Below are positions 40,028 through 48,981 of a stretch of 56,506 nt of DNA, piece after piece. Within the stretch, counting starts at the first letter, position 1. Each line of letters opens with the position of its first letter. A program made the translations under genes and the position numbers. The notes under the pieces are model-generated. The model did no database searches and was not told the origin of the DNA. It saw only the letters and a list, made by a program, of their open reading frames with translations. The stretch covers positions 1 to 56,506 of the forward strand of contig JAPSLQ010000003.1 of NCBI GenBank assembly GCA_031180595.1, read 5' to 3'. Source of the stretch: Isoptericola sp. Its GTDB lineage: Bacteria > Actinomycetota > Actinomycetes > Actinomycetales > Cellulomonadaceae.

Positions 40028-41836
40028 TCACCGCGTCTGGGCGACCCAGCTCGAGTGCATGCGCGCGTAGACGCCGCCGGCGGCCACGAGCTCCTCGTGG
40101 GGGCCGACCTCGACGACGTGCCCGGCGTCGACGACGACCACGAGGTCGCTCGCCTCGGCCGTCGAGAGCCGGTGCGCGATCGTGATGGTCGAGCGCCCCG
40201 AGGTGAGCGTGTCCAGGGCCCGGGCGATGCGCACCTCCGTGGCCGGGTCGACGGCGGACGTGGCCTCGTCGAGGACGAGCAGGTCGCCCGCGGCCAGGTA
40301 GGCGCGGGCCATGGCGACGAGCTGGCGCTCCCCCGCACTGAGCGACTCGCCGCGCTGCCCGACCCGGGTGTCGAGGCCCGCAGGCAGGTCGCCGGCCCAG
40401 TCGGTCAGCCCGAGCGCCTCGAACGCGGCGGCCACCTGTGACCGCACGGCCGGGTCGTCGGCGCCGGCCGCCGGCAGGTCGCGCAGCCCGTAGGCGACGT
40501 TCTGCGCCACGGTGCCGTCGAACAGGAAGCCCTCCTGCGGCACCAGCACCACCCGCTCCCGCAGGGAGTCCAGGCGGATGTCGCGCAGGTCGACGCCGTC
40601 GAGCAGGACCTGCCCCTCCGTCGGGTCCATGAGCCGTGCGACGAGCTTGGCGATCGTCGTCTTGCCCGAGCCGGTCTGGCCGACGACGGCCACCTTGCTG
40701 CGCGACGGCAGCTCGAGGTCGACGCCGTGCAGCACCTCCGGTCCGTCCGGGTACGCGAACCGCACCCCGCGCAGGCTCACGGCGGCCGGGCCGCGCGGGC
40801 TCGTGACCCCGGCCTCGCCCGGGTCGGCGACGTCGACGGGCGTCTCGACGACGGCGAGCACCCGGCGCCAGCCCGCCACCGCGTTCTGCAGCTCGTTGAG
40901 GATCTCGGTCGCCATCTGGACCGGGCCGGTGAAGAGCTGCACGAGGAAGAGGAAGGCCACGAGCTGGCCGGCGGTCAGGCCCCCGCCGACGCCGACGTAC
41001 GAGCCGACGACGACCACCACCGCGAGCACGACGTTGGCCATGAAGGTGCCCGAGGAGAACACGCTCGCCACGAGCACCTGGGCGTGCGCCTGCGCGCGCC
41101 GCGTCTCCTCGACCGCGGCGTCGACGCGCCGGCCGGTGCGTGCCGCGACGCCGTAGGCGCGGACCGTCTCGGCCCCGACGACGGCCTCCGAGATCGCGCC
41201 GAGCATCGCGCCGGTGCGGGCACGCACCGCGGCGTAGGCGCGGCTCACGTAGACCTGCGCCTTGCGCAGCACGAGGAACAGCGGGACGAAGCAGACCCAG
41301 ACCACGAGCGTGAGCTGCCACGAGTAGACGGCCATGAGGACCGTGGCGACGAGCACCTGCAGCGTCGAGACCAGCAGCATGATGCCGCCCCACTGGACGA
41401 ACAGGGAGATCGTGTCGACGTCGCTCGTGACCCGCGAGACGAGCGCGCCACGTCGCTCCGTGCCCTGCGACAGCGTCGACAGGTCGTGCACGTGCCGGAA
41501 CGCGCGGACGCGCAGGCTCGCGAGCCCCGCCTCGGTCGAGCGGAACAGCCGGACGTTGACGAGCGCCGAGCACAGGCCGGCGACGACGAGAGCGCCCGCC
41601 GCGAGCGTGACCAGGAGCCCGACGCGCGCCGCGTCGGGACCGCCCGCCGCGAGGATCCCGTCGTCGATCGTGCGCTGCACGGCCACGGGCACGACCACCC
41701 GGCCCGACGCGGCCAGCACCGCCAGGGCGAGCGTCAGCCACAGGCCGTCCACGATCTGGGGCGAGATCTGCACGCCTCGGCGCAGGGTCGCCAGGACGCC
41801 GAGCTCGCTCGTCGTCGCGATGCGCGAGTCGCTCAC
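40028..41836 (-). CDS. ABC half-transporter, catalytic-site partner (subunit B)
   Basis: The 602-residue protein has a six-helix export domain (about residues 25-320) and an ATPase with Walker A GQTGSGKTTIAK (~395), Walker B LLVLDEATSAVD with a normal catalytic Glu, and a switch His in TIAHRLST. Its signature motif is altered: LSAGERQ in place of LSGGQ. Its GTG start overlaps the upstream half-transporter by four bases, so the two should form a heterodimer. Together they resemble TmrAB/BmrCD-type drug or lipid exporters; the substrate is unknown. Confidence 0.9.
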   Translation of the reverse strand: MSDSRIATTSELGVLATLRRGVQISPQIVDGLWLTLALAVLAASGRVVVPVAVQRTIDDGILAAGGPDAARVGLLVTLAAGALVVAGLCSALVNVRLFRSTEAGLASLRVRAFRHVHDLSTLSQGTERRGALVSRVTSDVDTISLFVQWGGIMLLVSTLQVLVATVLMAVYSWQLTLVVWVCFVPLFLVLRKAQVYVSRAYAAVRARTGAMLGAISEAVVGAETVRAYGVAARTGRRVDAAVEETRRAQAHAQVLVASVFSSGTFMANVVLAVVVVVGSYVGVGGGLTAGQLVAFLFLVQLFTGPVQMATEILNELQNAVAGWRRVLAVVETPVDVADPGEAGVTSPRGPAAVSLRGVRFAYPDGPEVLHGVDLELPSRSKVAVVGQTGSGKTTIAKLVARLMDPTEGQVLLDGVDLRDIRLDSLRERVVLVPQEGFLFDGTVAQNVAYGLRDLPAAGADDPAVRSQVAAAFEALGLTDWAGDLPAGLDTRVGQRGESLSAGERQLVAMARAYLAAGDLLVLDEATSAVDPATEVRIARALDTLTSGRSTITIAHRLSTAEASDLVVVVDAGHVVEVGPHEELVAAGGVYARMHSSWVAQTR

Positions 41837-43860
41837 CGGGCCACCTCCTCGGCCTCGTCGTCCAGCCCGTCGGCCACGTCGTCGTCGAGCCCGTCGTCGT
41901 CGAGCCCGTCCTCGTCGAGCGCGTCGTCGTCGAGCCCGTCCCGCACGCCGTCGTCCCACCCGGCGTCGTCGCCCGCCGTCCGCTCGCCCGCGGCGCGCTC
42001 GTCAGCGACCTCCCGCGCCCGGCGGGCCGTCTCCTCCTCGTACGCGGTCGCGAGCGCGCGGTAGCCCGGGTCGCGGGCGAGCAGCTCGGCGTGCGTGCCG
42101 ACGTCGACGACGCGGCCGCCATCGAGGTGCACGACCACGTCCGCGAGCGCGACCGACGACATGCGGTAGGCGACCATGACGACGGTCGTGGCGCGCCGCC
42201 CGCTCGCCGTGCGCTCCGCGGCGAGTCCCGCGAGGATCTCCTGCTCGACGCGCGGGTCCACGGCGCTCGTGGCGTCGTCGAGCACGAGCAGGCGCGGGCG
42301 GCGCACGAGCGCCCGGGCGATGGCCAGGCGCTGCCGCTGGCCGCCGGACAGGTTGGCGCCGCGCTCGCCGAGCGGGGCGTCGAGCCCGTCGGGCAGCGCT
42401 CGCACGACGCCGTCGACCCGGGCCAGGCGCAGCGCCTCCCAGACCTGCTCGTCCGTCACGGCGCGCTCGGGGGCCGCCGCGTCGTCCTCGGGGTCGGCGA
42501 GGGTGACGTTGGCCCGCACGGTGTCCTCGAACACGAACGTCTGCTGCGCGACGAGCGCGACCTGGGCGGGCACCTCTCCCTCGGCGAGGGTGCGCACGTC
42601 GACCCCGTCGAGCAGCACGCGCCCGCGGGTCGGGTCGCTCAGCCGCGCGAGCAGCGACACGAGCGTCGTCTTGCCGCTGCCCGTGGTCCCGACGATTGCG
42701 ACGGTCGAGCCGGGCTCGACGTCCAGCGTGACGTCGTCGAGCAGGCGCGCCGTGCGGCCGGCGGCCGGCACGTCGAGGCCCACGCCGTCGAGCCGGACGG
42801 CGAGCCCGCCGTCGCGCCGGGGCAGCCGCACGCTGCCGGGCTCGACCGAGCCCCGCGCGTCCAGGACGCGCGCGATCCGCTCGTAGCCCACGAGCGCGCG
42901 CGGCAGCTCGCCGAGCACCCAGCCGAACGCCCGCACGGGCACGGCCATGATCGTCAGCAGGTAGGCCGCGGTGACGACGTCGCCGGCGTCGACCGCGCCG
43001 GTCGCCGCGCGCCAGGCGCCGACGGCGAGGACCAGCAGCGTGCCGAGCGACGGGAGGAGCTCGATGACGGGGTCGAAGAACGCGCGCACGACGCCGACCC
43101 GGACATTGGCCGCGCGCAGGGCGTCGGTGCGCTCCGCGAAGCGCTCCTCCTCACGGTCGGCGGTGCCGAGCGACTTGACCAGGAGCGCCGCCTCGAAGCT
43201 CTCGTGCGCGACGTCGGCGACCTCCGCGCGCAGCTGCTGCGCACGCGTCGCGGCGGGCGACATGTACCGCTGGAAGACGAGGTTGGCCGCGATGGCGGCC
43301 GGGATGACCAGGAGCGCCGCGGCGGCGAGCCACAGGTCGATGCCGACGAGCATGACCGTCGACACGACGATCATGACCACGACGCCGAGCGCGAACGGCA
43401 GCGGGTTGAACACGCCCGTCGCCGCCTCGACGTCGGCGCTGGCGTTGGACAGCAGCTGGCCGGTCGGGTGCGCCCGGTGCCACGACATGGGCAGCCGCAG
43501 GTACTGGCGCGTCACGCCGCGGCGGTGGTGCGCCTGGATGCTGGCGTACCCGAAGCCCGCGAAGATGCGCCGCGCCGCGACGCTCAGCGCGAGGGTCAGC
43601 GCGACGCCGCCGAGGACGAGCCCGGCCTGCCAGATGCGCGCCTGGGCCTCGGGGTCGCCGCCGATCGCGGGCACGACCACGGCGTCGGTGGCCCACCCCA
43701 CCGCGCGGCTGACGGCCACCGTCGCGGCGCCGAACAGCGCGGACGCGACGACCGCGACGAGGTAGAGGCGCGGCTCGCTGCGCATGCCGCGCCACATGAG
43801 CGCGGCCGAGCGCCGCACCCGCGAGCCGGTCAGGGCGGCGGGACGTGGTGCACCCGTCAT
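41833..43860 (-). CDS. ABC half-transporter with degenerate Walker B and acidic tail (subunit A)
   Basis: The 675-residue protein has a six-helix export domain and an ATPase with Walker A GTTGSGKTTLVS, a canonical signature LSGGQRQR, and Walker B LLVLDDATSAVD. Asp replaces the catalytic Glu, and the switch region is MVAYRMSS, with Tyr instead of His. These changes mark one non-hydrolysing site, as in heterodimeric exporters. After the ATPase a ~70-residue tail holds repeated D-G-L-D-D-type units. The ATG shares one base with the hisF stop (TGATG). Confidence 0.9.
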   Translation of the reverse strand: MTGAPRPAALTGSRVRRSAALMWRGMRSEPRLYLVAVVASALFGAATVAVSRAVGWATDAVVVPAIGGDPEAQARIWQAGLVLGGVALTLALSVAARRIFAGFGYASIQAHHRRGVTRQYLRLPMSWHRAHPTGQLLSNASADVEAATGVFNPLPFALGVVVMIVVSTVMLVGIDLWLAAAALLVIPAAIAANLVFQRYMSPAATRAQQLRAEVADVAHESFEAALLVKSLGTADREEERFAERTDALRAANVRVGVVRAFFDPVIELLPSLGTLLVLAVGAWRAATGAVDAGDVVTAAYLLTIMAVPVRAFGWVLGELPRALVGYERIARVLDARGSVEPGSVRLPRRDGGLAVRLDGVGLDVPAAGRTARLLDDVTLDVEPGSTVAIVGTTGSGKTTLVSLLARLSDPTRGRVLLDGVDVRTLAEGEVPAQVALVAQQTFVFEDTVRANVTLADPEDDAAAPERAVTDEQVWEALRLARVDGVVRALPDGLDAPLGERGANLSGGQRQRLAIARALVRRPRLLVLDDATSAVDPRVEQEILAGLAAERTASGRRATTVVMVAYRMSSVALADVVVHLDGGRVVDVGTHAELLARDPGYRALATAYEEETARRAREVADERAAGERTAGDDAGWDDGVRDGLDDDALDEDGLDDDGLDDDVADGLDDEAEEVAR

Positions 43861-44630
43861 CAGCGGACCTCGACGCCCGCGGCGCGCATGGCGTCCTTGA
43901 CCTGGGCGACCGTGAGCACGCCGAAGTGGAAGACGCTCGCGGCCAGCACCGCGTCCGCACCGGCGCGGGCGGCCGCGACGAAGTCCTCCGGCGTGCCGGC
44001 CCCGCCCGACGCGACGAGCGGCACGTCGACGCGCGACCGCACGGCCGCGATCATCTCGAGGTCGAAGCCCGCCGTCGTGCCGTCGGCGTCCATCGAGTTG
44101 AGCAGGATCTCCCCCGCCCCCAGCCCGGCGGCGCGCTCGGCCCACTCGACCGCGTCGATGCCCGTGCCCCGGCGCCCGCCGTGGGTGGTGACCTCGAACC
44201 CCGACGGCGTGGTGACGTCCCCGGTGACGCGGCGCGCGTCGACGGACAGCGTCAGCACCTGGCTGCCGAAGCGCTCGGCGATCTCGGCGACGAGCTCGGG
44301 CCGCGCGATCGCGGCCGTGTTGACACCGACCTTGTCGGCACCCGCCCGCAGGAGCCGGTCGACGTCGTCGGTCGACCGCACGCCGCCGCCGACGGTGAGC
44401 GGGACGAAGACCTGGTCCGCGGTGCGCCGCACGACGTCGACCATGGTCTCGCGGCCGCCCGAGGACGCCGACACGTCGAGGAACGTCACCTCGTCGGCGC
44501 CCTCGGCGTCGTACCGGCTCGCGAGCTCGACGGGGTCGCCCGCGTCACGCAGGTTCTCGAAGTTGACACCCTTGACCACGCGGCCGGCGTCGACGTCGAG
44601 GCACGGGATCACACGGACGGCGACGGACAT
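43860..44630 (-). CDS. hisF: Imidazole glycerol phosphate synthase subunit HisF
   Basis: The 256-residue TIM-barrel cyclase makes imidazole glycerol phosphate and AICAR from PRFAR with ammonia from HisH (not in this window). The start [20 protein letters not shown] holds the first catalytic Asp, [10 protein letters not shown] (~125-134) the second, and phosphate sites appear as VGGGVRS and [11 protein letters not shown]. It begins eight bases after the FKBP lipoprotein gene and overlaps the first half-transporter. Confidence 0.96.
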   Translation of the reverse strand: MSVAVRVIPCLDVDAGRVVKGVNFENLRDAGDPVELASRYDAEGADEVTFLDVSASSGGRETMVDVVRRTADQVFVPLTVGGGVRSTDDVDRLLRAGADKVGVNTAAIARPELVAEIAERFGSQVLTLSVDARRVTGDVTTPSGFEVTTHGGRRGTGIDAVEWAERAAGLGAGEILLNSMDADGTTAGFDLEMIAAVRSRVDVPLVASGGAGTPEDFVAAARAGADAVLAASVFHFGVLTVAQVKDAMRAAGVEVR

Positions 44631-44638
44631 GCGCGGCT

Positions 44639-45598
44639 TCACCCCTGGGCGTTGTCGGAGGACTCTGCAGGCCCCTGCTCGGACGGCTCGGCAGGGTCGA
44701 CCACCGGACGGTGGGCGTCGAGGATGTCGACCACGTACACGAGCGTCTCGTCGGCGAGGTCGCTGCTGGTGCCACCGTATCCGAGGTGCGGCGGCACCAC
44801 GAGCAACACCTGCGACCCGACCGTCTGTTCCAGCAGGCCCTGGTCCCACCCCTCGACGAGCTGTCCCACGCCGATCGTGACGGTCTGCGGGGCGTGGTCG
44901 GCCGACCAGGTGGTGTCGAACACGCCCCCGTCGCTCCAGCGGACGGCCGTGAACCGCACCGTGAGCACGTGCCCGATGCGGACCTGGGGTCCGGTGCCGC
45001 GCACGAGGGGCACGACCTCGAGGTCGGTGGGCGGCGGCTGGTCGGCCGGGACCGTGACCGACGGCGCGCCGTCGGCCGCGCGGGTCACCGTGGGCAGCCC
45101 CTCGACGGGCTCGACCTCGGTGCCCCACGCCCGGGTGGGGAGAACGTCGACCACGAGCACGACGGGCACGCCGGCGTCCTCGTCCACGACCAGGAGCCGG
45201 GCCCCGACGCGCTGGCCGCTCAGGGTCGCGTGGAGGTTGTGGCCGAGCGCCTCCTCGGACATCGTCATCCACGCGGGACCCTCCCCCCACGTGTCCTGGA
45301 TCACGGTGCGGTCCCTGCCGTCCTCGGCGTACAGGTGCAGCAGGACCGGCTCGCCCTCGGCGACGGGCTCCCCGGAGCCGGACCACACGGTGCGGGCACC
45401 GGGCTGCGTGACCGCGAACGGGACGTCGTACTCGAGCGTCGGCCGCTCGGCCACGGTGCCGGCGACCTGCACGGGTGCCTGTGCGGGCCGCGACGCCGAC
45501 GCGCCGTCGCCGAGCAGCGAGGCGGCGGCCGAGCAGCCCCCGAGCGCGAGCACGCTCGCGAGCAGCGCGATCAGCAGGAGGGTCGGTCGGCGAAGCAC
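44639..45598 (-). CDS. FKBP-type peptidyl-prolyl isomerase, lipoprotein
   Basis: The 319-residue protein has a signal peptide with lipobox LALGGC (Cys ~22), so it should be lipid-anchored on the outer face of the membrane. The C-terminal third is one FKBP domain ([48 protein letters not shown]). The middle region (~45-190) looks like a second, more diverged FKBP-like half. An FKBP lipoprotein next to pafA is common in actinobacteria. GTG start; CAGACT six bases upstream may be a leaderless -10. The acidic end is Ser/Glu rich. Confidence 0.88.
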   Translation of the reverse strand: MLRRPTLLLIALLASVLALGGCSAAASLLGDGASASRPAQAPVQVAGTVAERPTLEYDVPFAVTQPGARTVWSGSGEPVAEGEPVLLHLYAEDGRDRTVIQDTWGEGPAWMTMSEEALGHNLHATLSGQRVGARLLVVDEDAGVPVVLVVDVLPTRAWGTEVEPVEGLPTVTRAADGAPSVTVPADQPPPTDLEVVPLVRGTGPQVRIGHVLTVRFTAVRWSDGGVFDTTWSADHAPQTVTIGVGQLVEGWDQGLLEQTVGSQVLLVVPPHLGYGGTSSDLADETLVYVVDILDAHRPVVDPAEPSEQGPAESSDNAQG

Positions 45599-45643
45599 CG
45601 CAGCAGTCTGCCACGTGCCCGCCGACGGGCCCCGCACCGACCC

Positions 45644-45694
45644 GGCGTCACGTCGAGCCAGGCGTCACATCGAGCCGGGCGTCACATCGACTCG
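45644..45694. repeat. Three tandem 17-bp units over the pafA stop codon
   Basis: Units 45644-45660, 45661-45677 and 45678-45694 share the core GGCGTCAC(A/G)TCGAxxCx. The third carries the real pafA stop (45682-45684) and the codons before it. The first two repeat this stop-bearing segment downstream. Confidence 0.9.
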
Positions 45695-47043
45695 ATGAGC
45701 CGCTCGACGCGCTCGTCGACGCTCCGGAACGGGTCCTTGCACAGGACGGTCCGCTGCGCCTGGTCGTTGAGCTTGAGGTGCACCCAGTCGACCGTGTAGT
45801 CGCGCCTCGCCTCCTGGGCCGCGCGCACGAAGTCGCCGCGCAGCTTCGCCCGCGTGGTCTGCGGCGGGATCGCGGTCGACTCGAAGATCTCGAGGTCGGT
45901 CGTGACGCGCTCGACCATGCCGCGCGCCACGAGCAGGTTGTACAGGCCCTCGGTACGCGAGATGTCGTGGTACGCCAGGTCGAGCCGCGCGACGCGCGGG
46001 TCGTCGAGCGCGAGCCCGTGCTTGGCCCGGTACCGCTCGATGAGGCGGAGCTTGATGACCCAGTCCAGCTCGCGCTCGACGAGCGAGAGGTCCTGGGTCT
46101 CGAGCGCCCGCAGACCGCGCTCCCACAGGTCGAGCACCTGCTTGACCACGGGCGTGGGGTCGATGTGCGCGTCGACGTGCTCGCGGACGCGCTGGAAGTA
46201 CTCGGCCTGGATGTCGACGGCGGTCGCGGTGCGCCCGCTCGCGAGCTGCACCGGGTGCAGCCCGGTGCGGTCGTGGCTGATCTCCCGGATCGCGCGGATC
46301 GGGTTCTCGAGCGAGAGGTCCCGCATCGGCACGCCGGCCTCGACGAGCCGCAGCACGAGGTCGGTCGCCCCGACCTTGAGCATCGTCGTCGGCTCGGCCA
46401 TCGAGGAGTCGCCGACGATGACGTGCAGGCGCCGGTAGCTCTCCGCGTCGGCGTGCGGCTCGTCGCGCGTGTTGATGATGGGCCGCGACCGCGTGGTGGC
46501 GCTCGAGACGGCCTCCCAGATGTGGTCCGCCCGCTGCGAGAGGCAGTACACGGCACCGCGCGGCGTCGCGAGCACCTTGCCGGCCCCGGTCAGGACCTGG
46601 CGCGTGATGAGGAAGGGCACCAGGACCTCGGACAGGCGCGAGAAGTCGCCCTGCCGGCGGACGAGGTAGTTCTCGTGGCAGCCGTAGGAGTTGCCCGCCG
46701 AGTCCGTGTTGTTCTTGAACAGGTGCACCTTGCCGGGCAGGCCCTCGTGCTCCAGACGCTGCTGGGCATCGGCGACGAGGCCCTCGAGGATGCGCTCGCC
46801 GCCCCGGTCGTACGCGACGAGCTGGCGCACGTCGTCGCACTCCGCGGTGGCGTACTCGGGGTGCGAGCCGACGTCGAGGTAGAGGCGCGAGCCGTTGCGC
46901 AGGAAGACGTTCGACGAGCGTCCCCACGCCACGACCTTGCGGAACAGGTACCGGGCGACCTCGTCGGCCGACAGCCCGCGGCCGTCGTCGGCCGCGCAGG
47001 TCACCCCGTACTCGGTCTCCAGACCGAAGATCCTGCGGTCCAT
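45682..47043 (-). CDS. pafA: Pup-protein ligase PafA
   Basis: The 453-residue ligase joins the C-terminal Glu of deamidated Pup to substrate lysines. It starts [19 protein letters not shown] with the glutamine-synthetase-like ATP/Mg motif (GLETEYG, Glu9/Glu11, and Tyr12), followed by [35 protein letters not shown] and [19 protein letters not shown]. Length is normal. The ATG gives the family start. It follows prcA by 40 bp. A tandem repeat covers its stop. Confidence 0.97.
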   Translation of the reverse strand: MDRRIFGLETEYGVTCAADDGRGLSADEVARYLFRKVVAWGRSSNVFLRNGSRLYLDVGSHPEYATAECDDVRQLVAYDRGGERILEGLVADAQQRLEHEGLPGKVHLFKNNTDSAGNSYGCHENYLVRRQGDFSRLSEVLVPFLITRQVLTGAGKVLATPRGAVYCLSQRADHIWEAVSSATTRSRPIINTRDEPHADAESYRRLHVIVGDSSMAEPTTMLKVGATDLVLRLVEAGVPMRDLSLENPIRAIREISHDRTGLHPVQLASGRTATAVDIQAEYFQRVREHVDAHIDPTPVVKQVLDLWERGLRALETQDLSLVERELDWVIKLRLIERYRAKHGLALDDPRVARLDLAYHDISRTEGLYNLLVARGMVERVTTDLEIFESTAIPPQTTRAKLRGDFVRAAQEARRDYTVDWVHLKLNDQAQRTVLCKDPFRSVDERVERLIESM

Positions 47044-47083
47044 GCCGGTCCCTCCCCTCGTGCGCTCCACGACGCGTCGTCCG

Positions 47084-47806
47084 TCAGGCCCCGGGTGCCT
47101 TCAGCAGGTCGGCGAGCGCCGCACCGCCGATGCGTCGGAACGCGCGCCGCGGGCGGCGGCGGTCCAGGACGGCGACCTCGAGCTGCGTCGGCGGGATCTC
47201 GCGCTCGCCGCCGTCGGCGACGAGGTTCCCGTCCGGTCCGACCGCGCCGAGGGTGCGCACCGCGAGCCGCAGCACCTCGTCGAGCGGCATGTCGGGACGC
47301 CAGGACTCGGCGACGCGTGCCCCGAGCTGCTCCGCCTGCCCGCCCATGACGACGTGGCCGTGCTCGTCCGCGACGGAGCCGTCGTACGACAGGCGGTAGA
47401 CCTGGTCCTCGGCCGACGTCGGCCCGACCTCCGCGACGACGAGCTCGACCTCGAGCGGCTTGGACTCGGTCGTGAACACCGTGCCGAGCGTCTGGGCGTA
47501 GGCGTTGGCCAGCCCGCGCGCGGTCACGTCGGTGCGGTCGTAGGAGTACCCGCGCAGGTCGGCGTAGCGCACGCCCGCGACGCGCAGGTTCTCGAACTCG
47601 TTGTACTTGCCGACGGCGGCGAACGCGATGCGATCGTAGATCTCGGAGATCTTGTGCAGCGCGCGCGAGGGGTTCTCCGTGGCGAACGCGATCCCTCCGT
47701 CGTACGCGAGCACCACGACCGACCGGCCGCGCGCGATGCCCTTGCGCGCGAAGTCGGCCCGGTCCTTCATGAGCTGCTCGGGCGAGACGTAGAACGGCAT
47801 GGTCAT
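47084..47806 (-). CDS. prcA: 20S proteasome alpha subunit
   Basis: The 240-residue subunit forms the outer rings and gate of the 20S core. It begins with the gating segment [21 protein letters not shown] and continues with [19 protein letters not shown], typical of bacterial alpha subunits that lack the catalytic Thr. The ATG overlaps the prcB stop by four bases. Length fits the family. Confidence 0.97.
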   Translation of the reverse strand: MTMPFYVSPEQLMKDRADFARKGIARGRSVVVLAYDGGIAFATENPSRALHKISEIYDRIAFAAVGKYNEFENLRVAGVRYADLRGYSYDRTDVTARGLANAYAQTLGTVFTTESKPLEVELVVAEVGPTSAEDQVYRLSYDGSVADEHGHVVMGGQAEQLGARVAESWRPDMPLDEVLRLAVRTLGAVGPDGNLVADGGEREIPPTQLEVAVLDRRRPRRAFRRIGGAALADLLKAPGA

Positions 47807-48666
47807 GCGCGTGCACCTCCGTGCGGGCCCTCGCGGCGCTCGGCCAGGATCTGCTCGGCGAGCGTCGCCAGCTCGTCGTCGTCGACACGCCGGTAGCCGT
47901 CGGCCGTCACGGTCGCGACGACGGGCCAGATGCGGCGCACCGTGTCGGGACCGCCCGTGGCGCTGTCGTCGTCGGCCGCGTCGTACAGCGCCTCGACCGC
48001 GACGCGCACGGCGGCGGCGGCGTCCAGGCCCGGGCGCCAGAGCTTCTTGAGCGCCCCGCGCGCGAAGACGGAGCCGGAGCCCACGCTGTGGTGGTCGTGC
48101 TCCTCGTAGCGGCCGCCCGTGACGTCGTAGCTGAAGATGCGCCCGAGCCCGCGCTCGAGGTCGTAGCCACCGAACAGCGGCACGACGGCCAGGCCCTGCA
48201 GCGCGAGGGACAGGTTGCCCCGGATCATCGTGGACAGCCGGTTCGCCTTGCCGTCGAGCGACATGAGCGAGCCCTCGATCTTCTCGTAGTGCTCCAGCTC
48301 CAGCTGGAACAGCCGCACGAGCTCGACGGCGATCCCCGCGGAGCCGGCGATCCCGACCGCCGAGTACTCGTCGGCCGCGAACACCTTCTCGATCTCGCGG
48401 TTCGCGATCATGTTGCCCTGCGTGGCGCGGCGGTCGCCCGCCATCACGACGCCGCGCGGGCCGTCGCCGGGCCCGAACGTCAGGGCCACGATCGTGGTGG
48501 CGTGCGGCGCGAGCCCCGACGCCGACCCGCCCGCGCCGCCCGACGCCGCCAGGCGTCGCCCGGGCAGCAGGTCGGGGGCGTGCTCGCCGAGGAAGTCCAC
48601 GAAGGACGACGATCCCGGGCGCAGGAACGCGTCCGGGAGTCGTCCTGAGGTGTCAGCCGTGGTCAT
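47803..48666 (-). CDS. prcB: 20S proteasome beta subunit
   Basis: The 287-residue protease subunit is made with a 56-residue propeptide and cut before Thr57 ([10 protein letters not shown]), which becomes the catalytic N-terminal Thr. Lys in GDRRATQGN follows the usual layout for the proton shuttle region, and [16 protein letters not shown] and [12 protein letters not shown] are family motifs. The gene lies six bases after pup, with which it forms one unit. The propeptide contains SSFVDFL, a conserved assembly motif. Confidence 0.97.
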   Translation of the reverse strand: MTTADTSGRLPDAFLRPGSSSFVDFLGEHAPDLLPGRRLAASGGAGGSASGLAPHATTIVALTFGPGDGPRGVVMAGDRRATQGNMIANREIEKVFAADEYSAVGIAGSAGIAVELVRLFQLELEHYEKIEGSLMSLDGKANRLSTMIRGNLSLALQGLAVVPLFGGYDLERGLGRIFSYDVTGGRYEEHDHHSVGSGSVFARGALKKLWRPGLDAAAAVRVAVEALYDAADDDSATGGPDTVRRIWPVVATVTADGYRRVDDDELATLAEQILAERREGPHGGARA

Positions 48667-48672
48667 GGAGGC

Positions 48673-48870
48673 TCACTGACCGCCCTTCTGGACGAAGCCC
48701 CGGACGAACGACTCCGCGTTGGTCTCGAGCACCTCGTCGATCTCCTCGAGCAGGGCGTCCACCTCGGCGTCGCGCTCCGCCGCCTGGGGGGCTGCGGGCG
48801 CCGGTGCCCCCGCGTCGTCGTCGGGCGCGCGGTCCTCGTGCTGCGGGTTGACCCGTTCCTGACCGGCCAT
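48673..48870 (-). CDS. pup: Prokaryotic ubiquitin-like protein Pup
   Basis: The 65-residue tag has a disordered, acidic N-terminal half and a C-terminal helix (VDALLEEIDEVLETNAESFV) that binds the Arc/Mpa coiled coil. It ends GGQ, so Dop must deamidate the last Gln to Glu before ligation. The ATG has AAGGAGG eight bases upstream. A promoter with TAGGCT at 48917-48922 precedes it, so pup-prcB-prcA-pafA may be expressed apart from dop. Confidence 0.97.
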   Translation of the reverse strand: MAGQERVNPQHEDRAPDDDAGAPAPAAPQAAERDAEVDALLEEIDEVLETNAESFVRGFVQKGGQ

Positions 48871-48916
48871 GGTCCGCCTCCTTCGCTCGGTCCTGCGATG
48901 AAGTGTCGCGAACGTC

Positions 48917-48922
48917 AGCCTA
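48917..48922 (-). promoter_or_regulatory. -10 element of a likely pup-prcBA promoter
   Basis: TAGGCT on the minus strand lies about 47 bases before the pup ATG in the 111-bp gap after dop. No clear -35 was found. The rest of the gap shows nothing I recognise. Confidence 0.4.
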
Positions 48923-48981
48923 TGCGCTGGGACGCCCACCGTGCGTGCGGCGGGCCCGCGTGTGCGCCCAGGGCTGAAACC

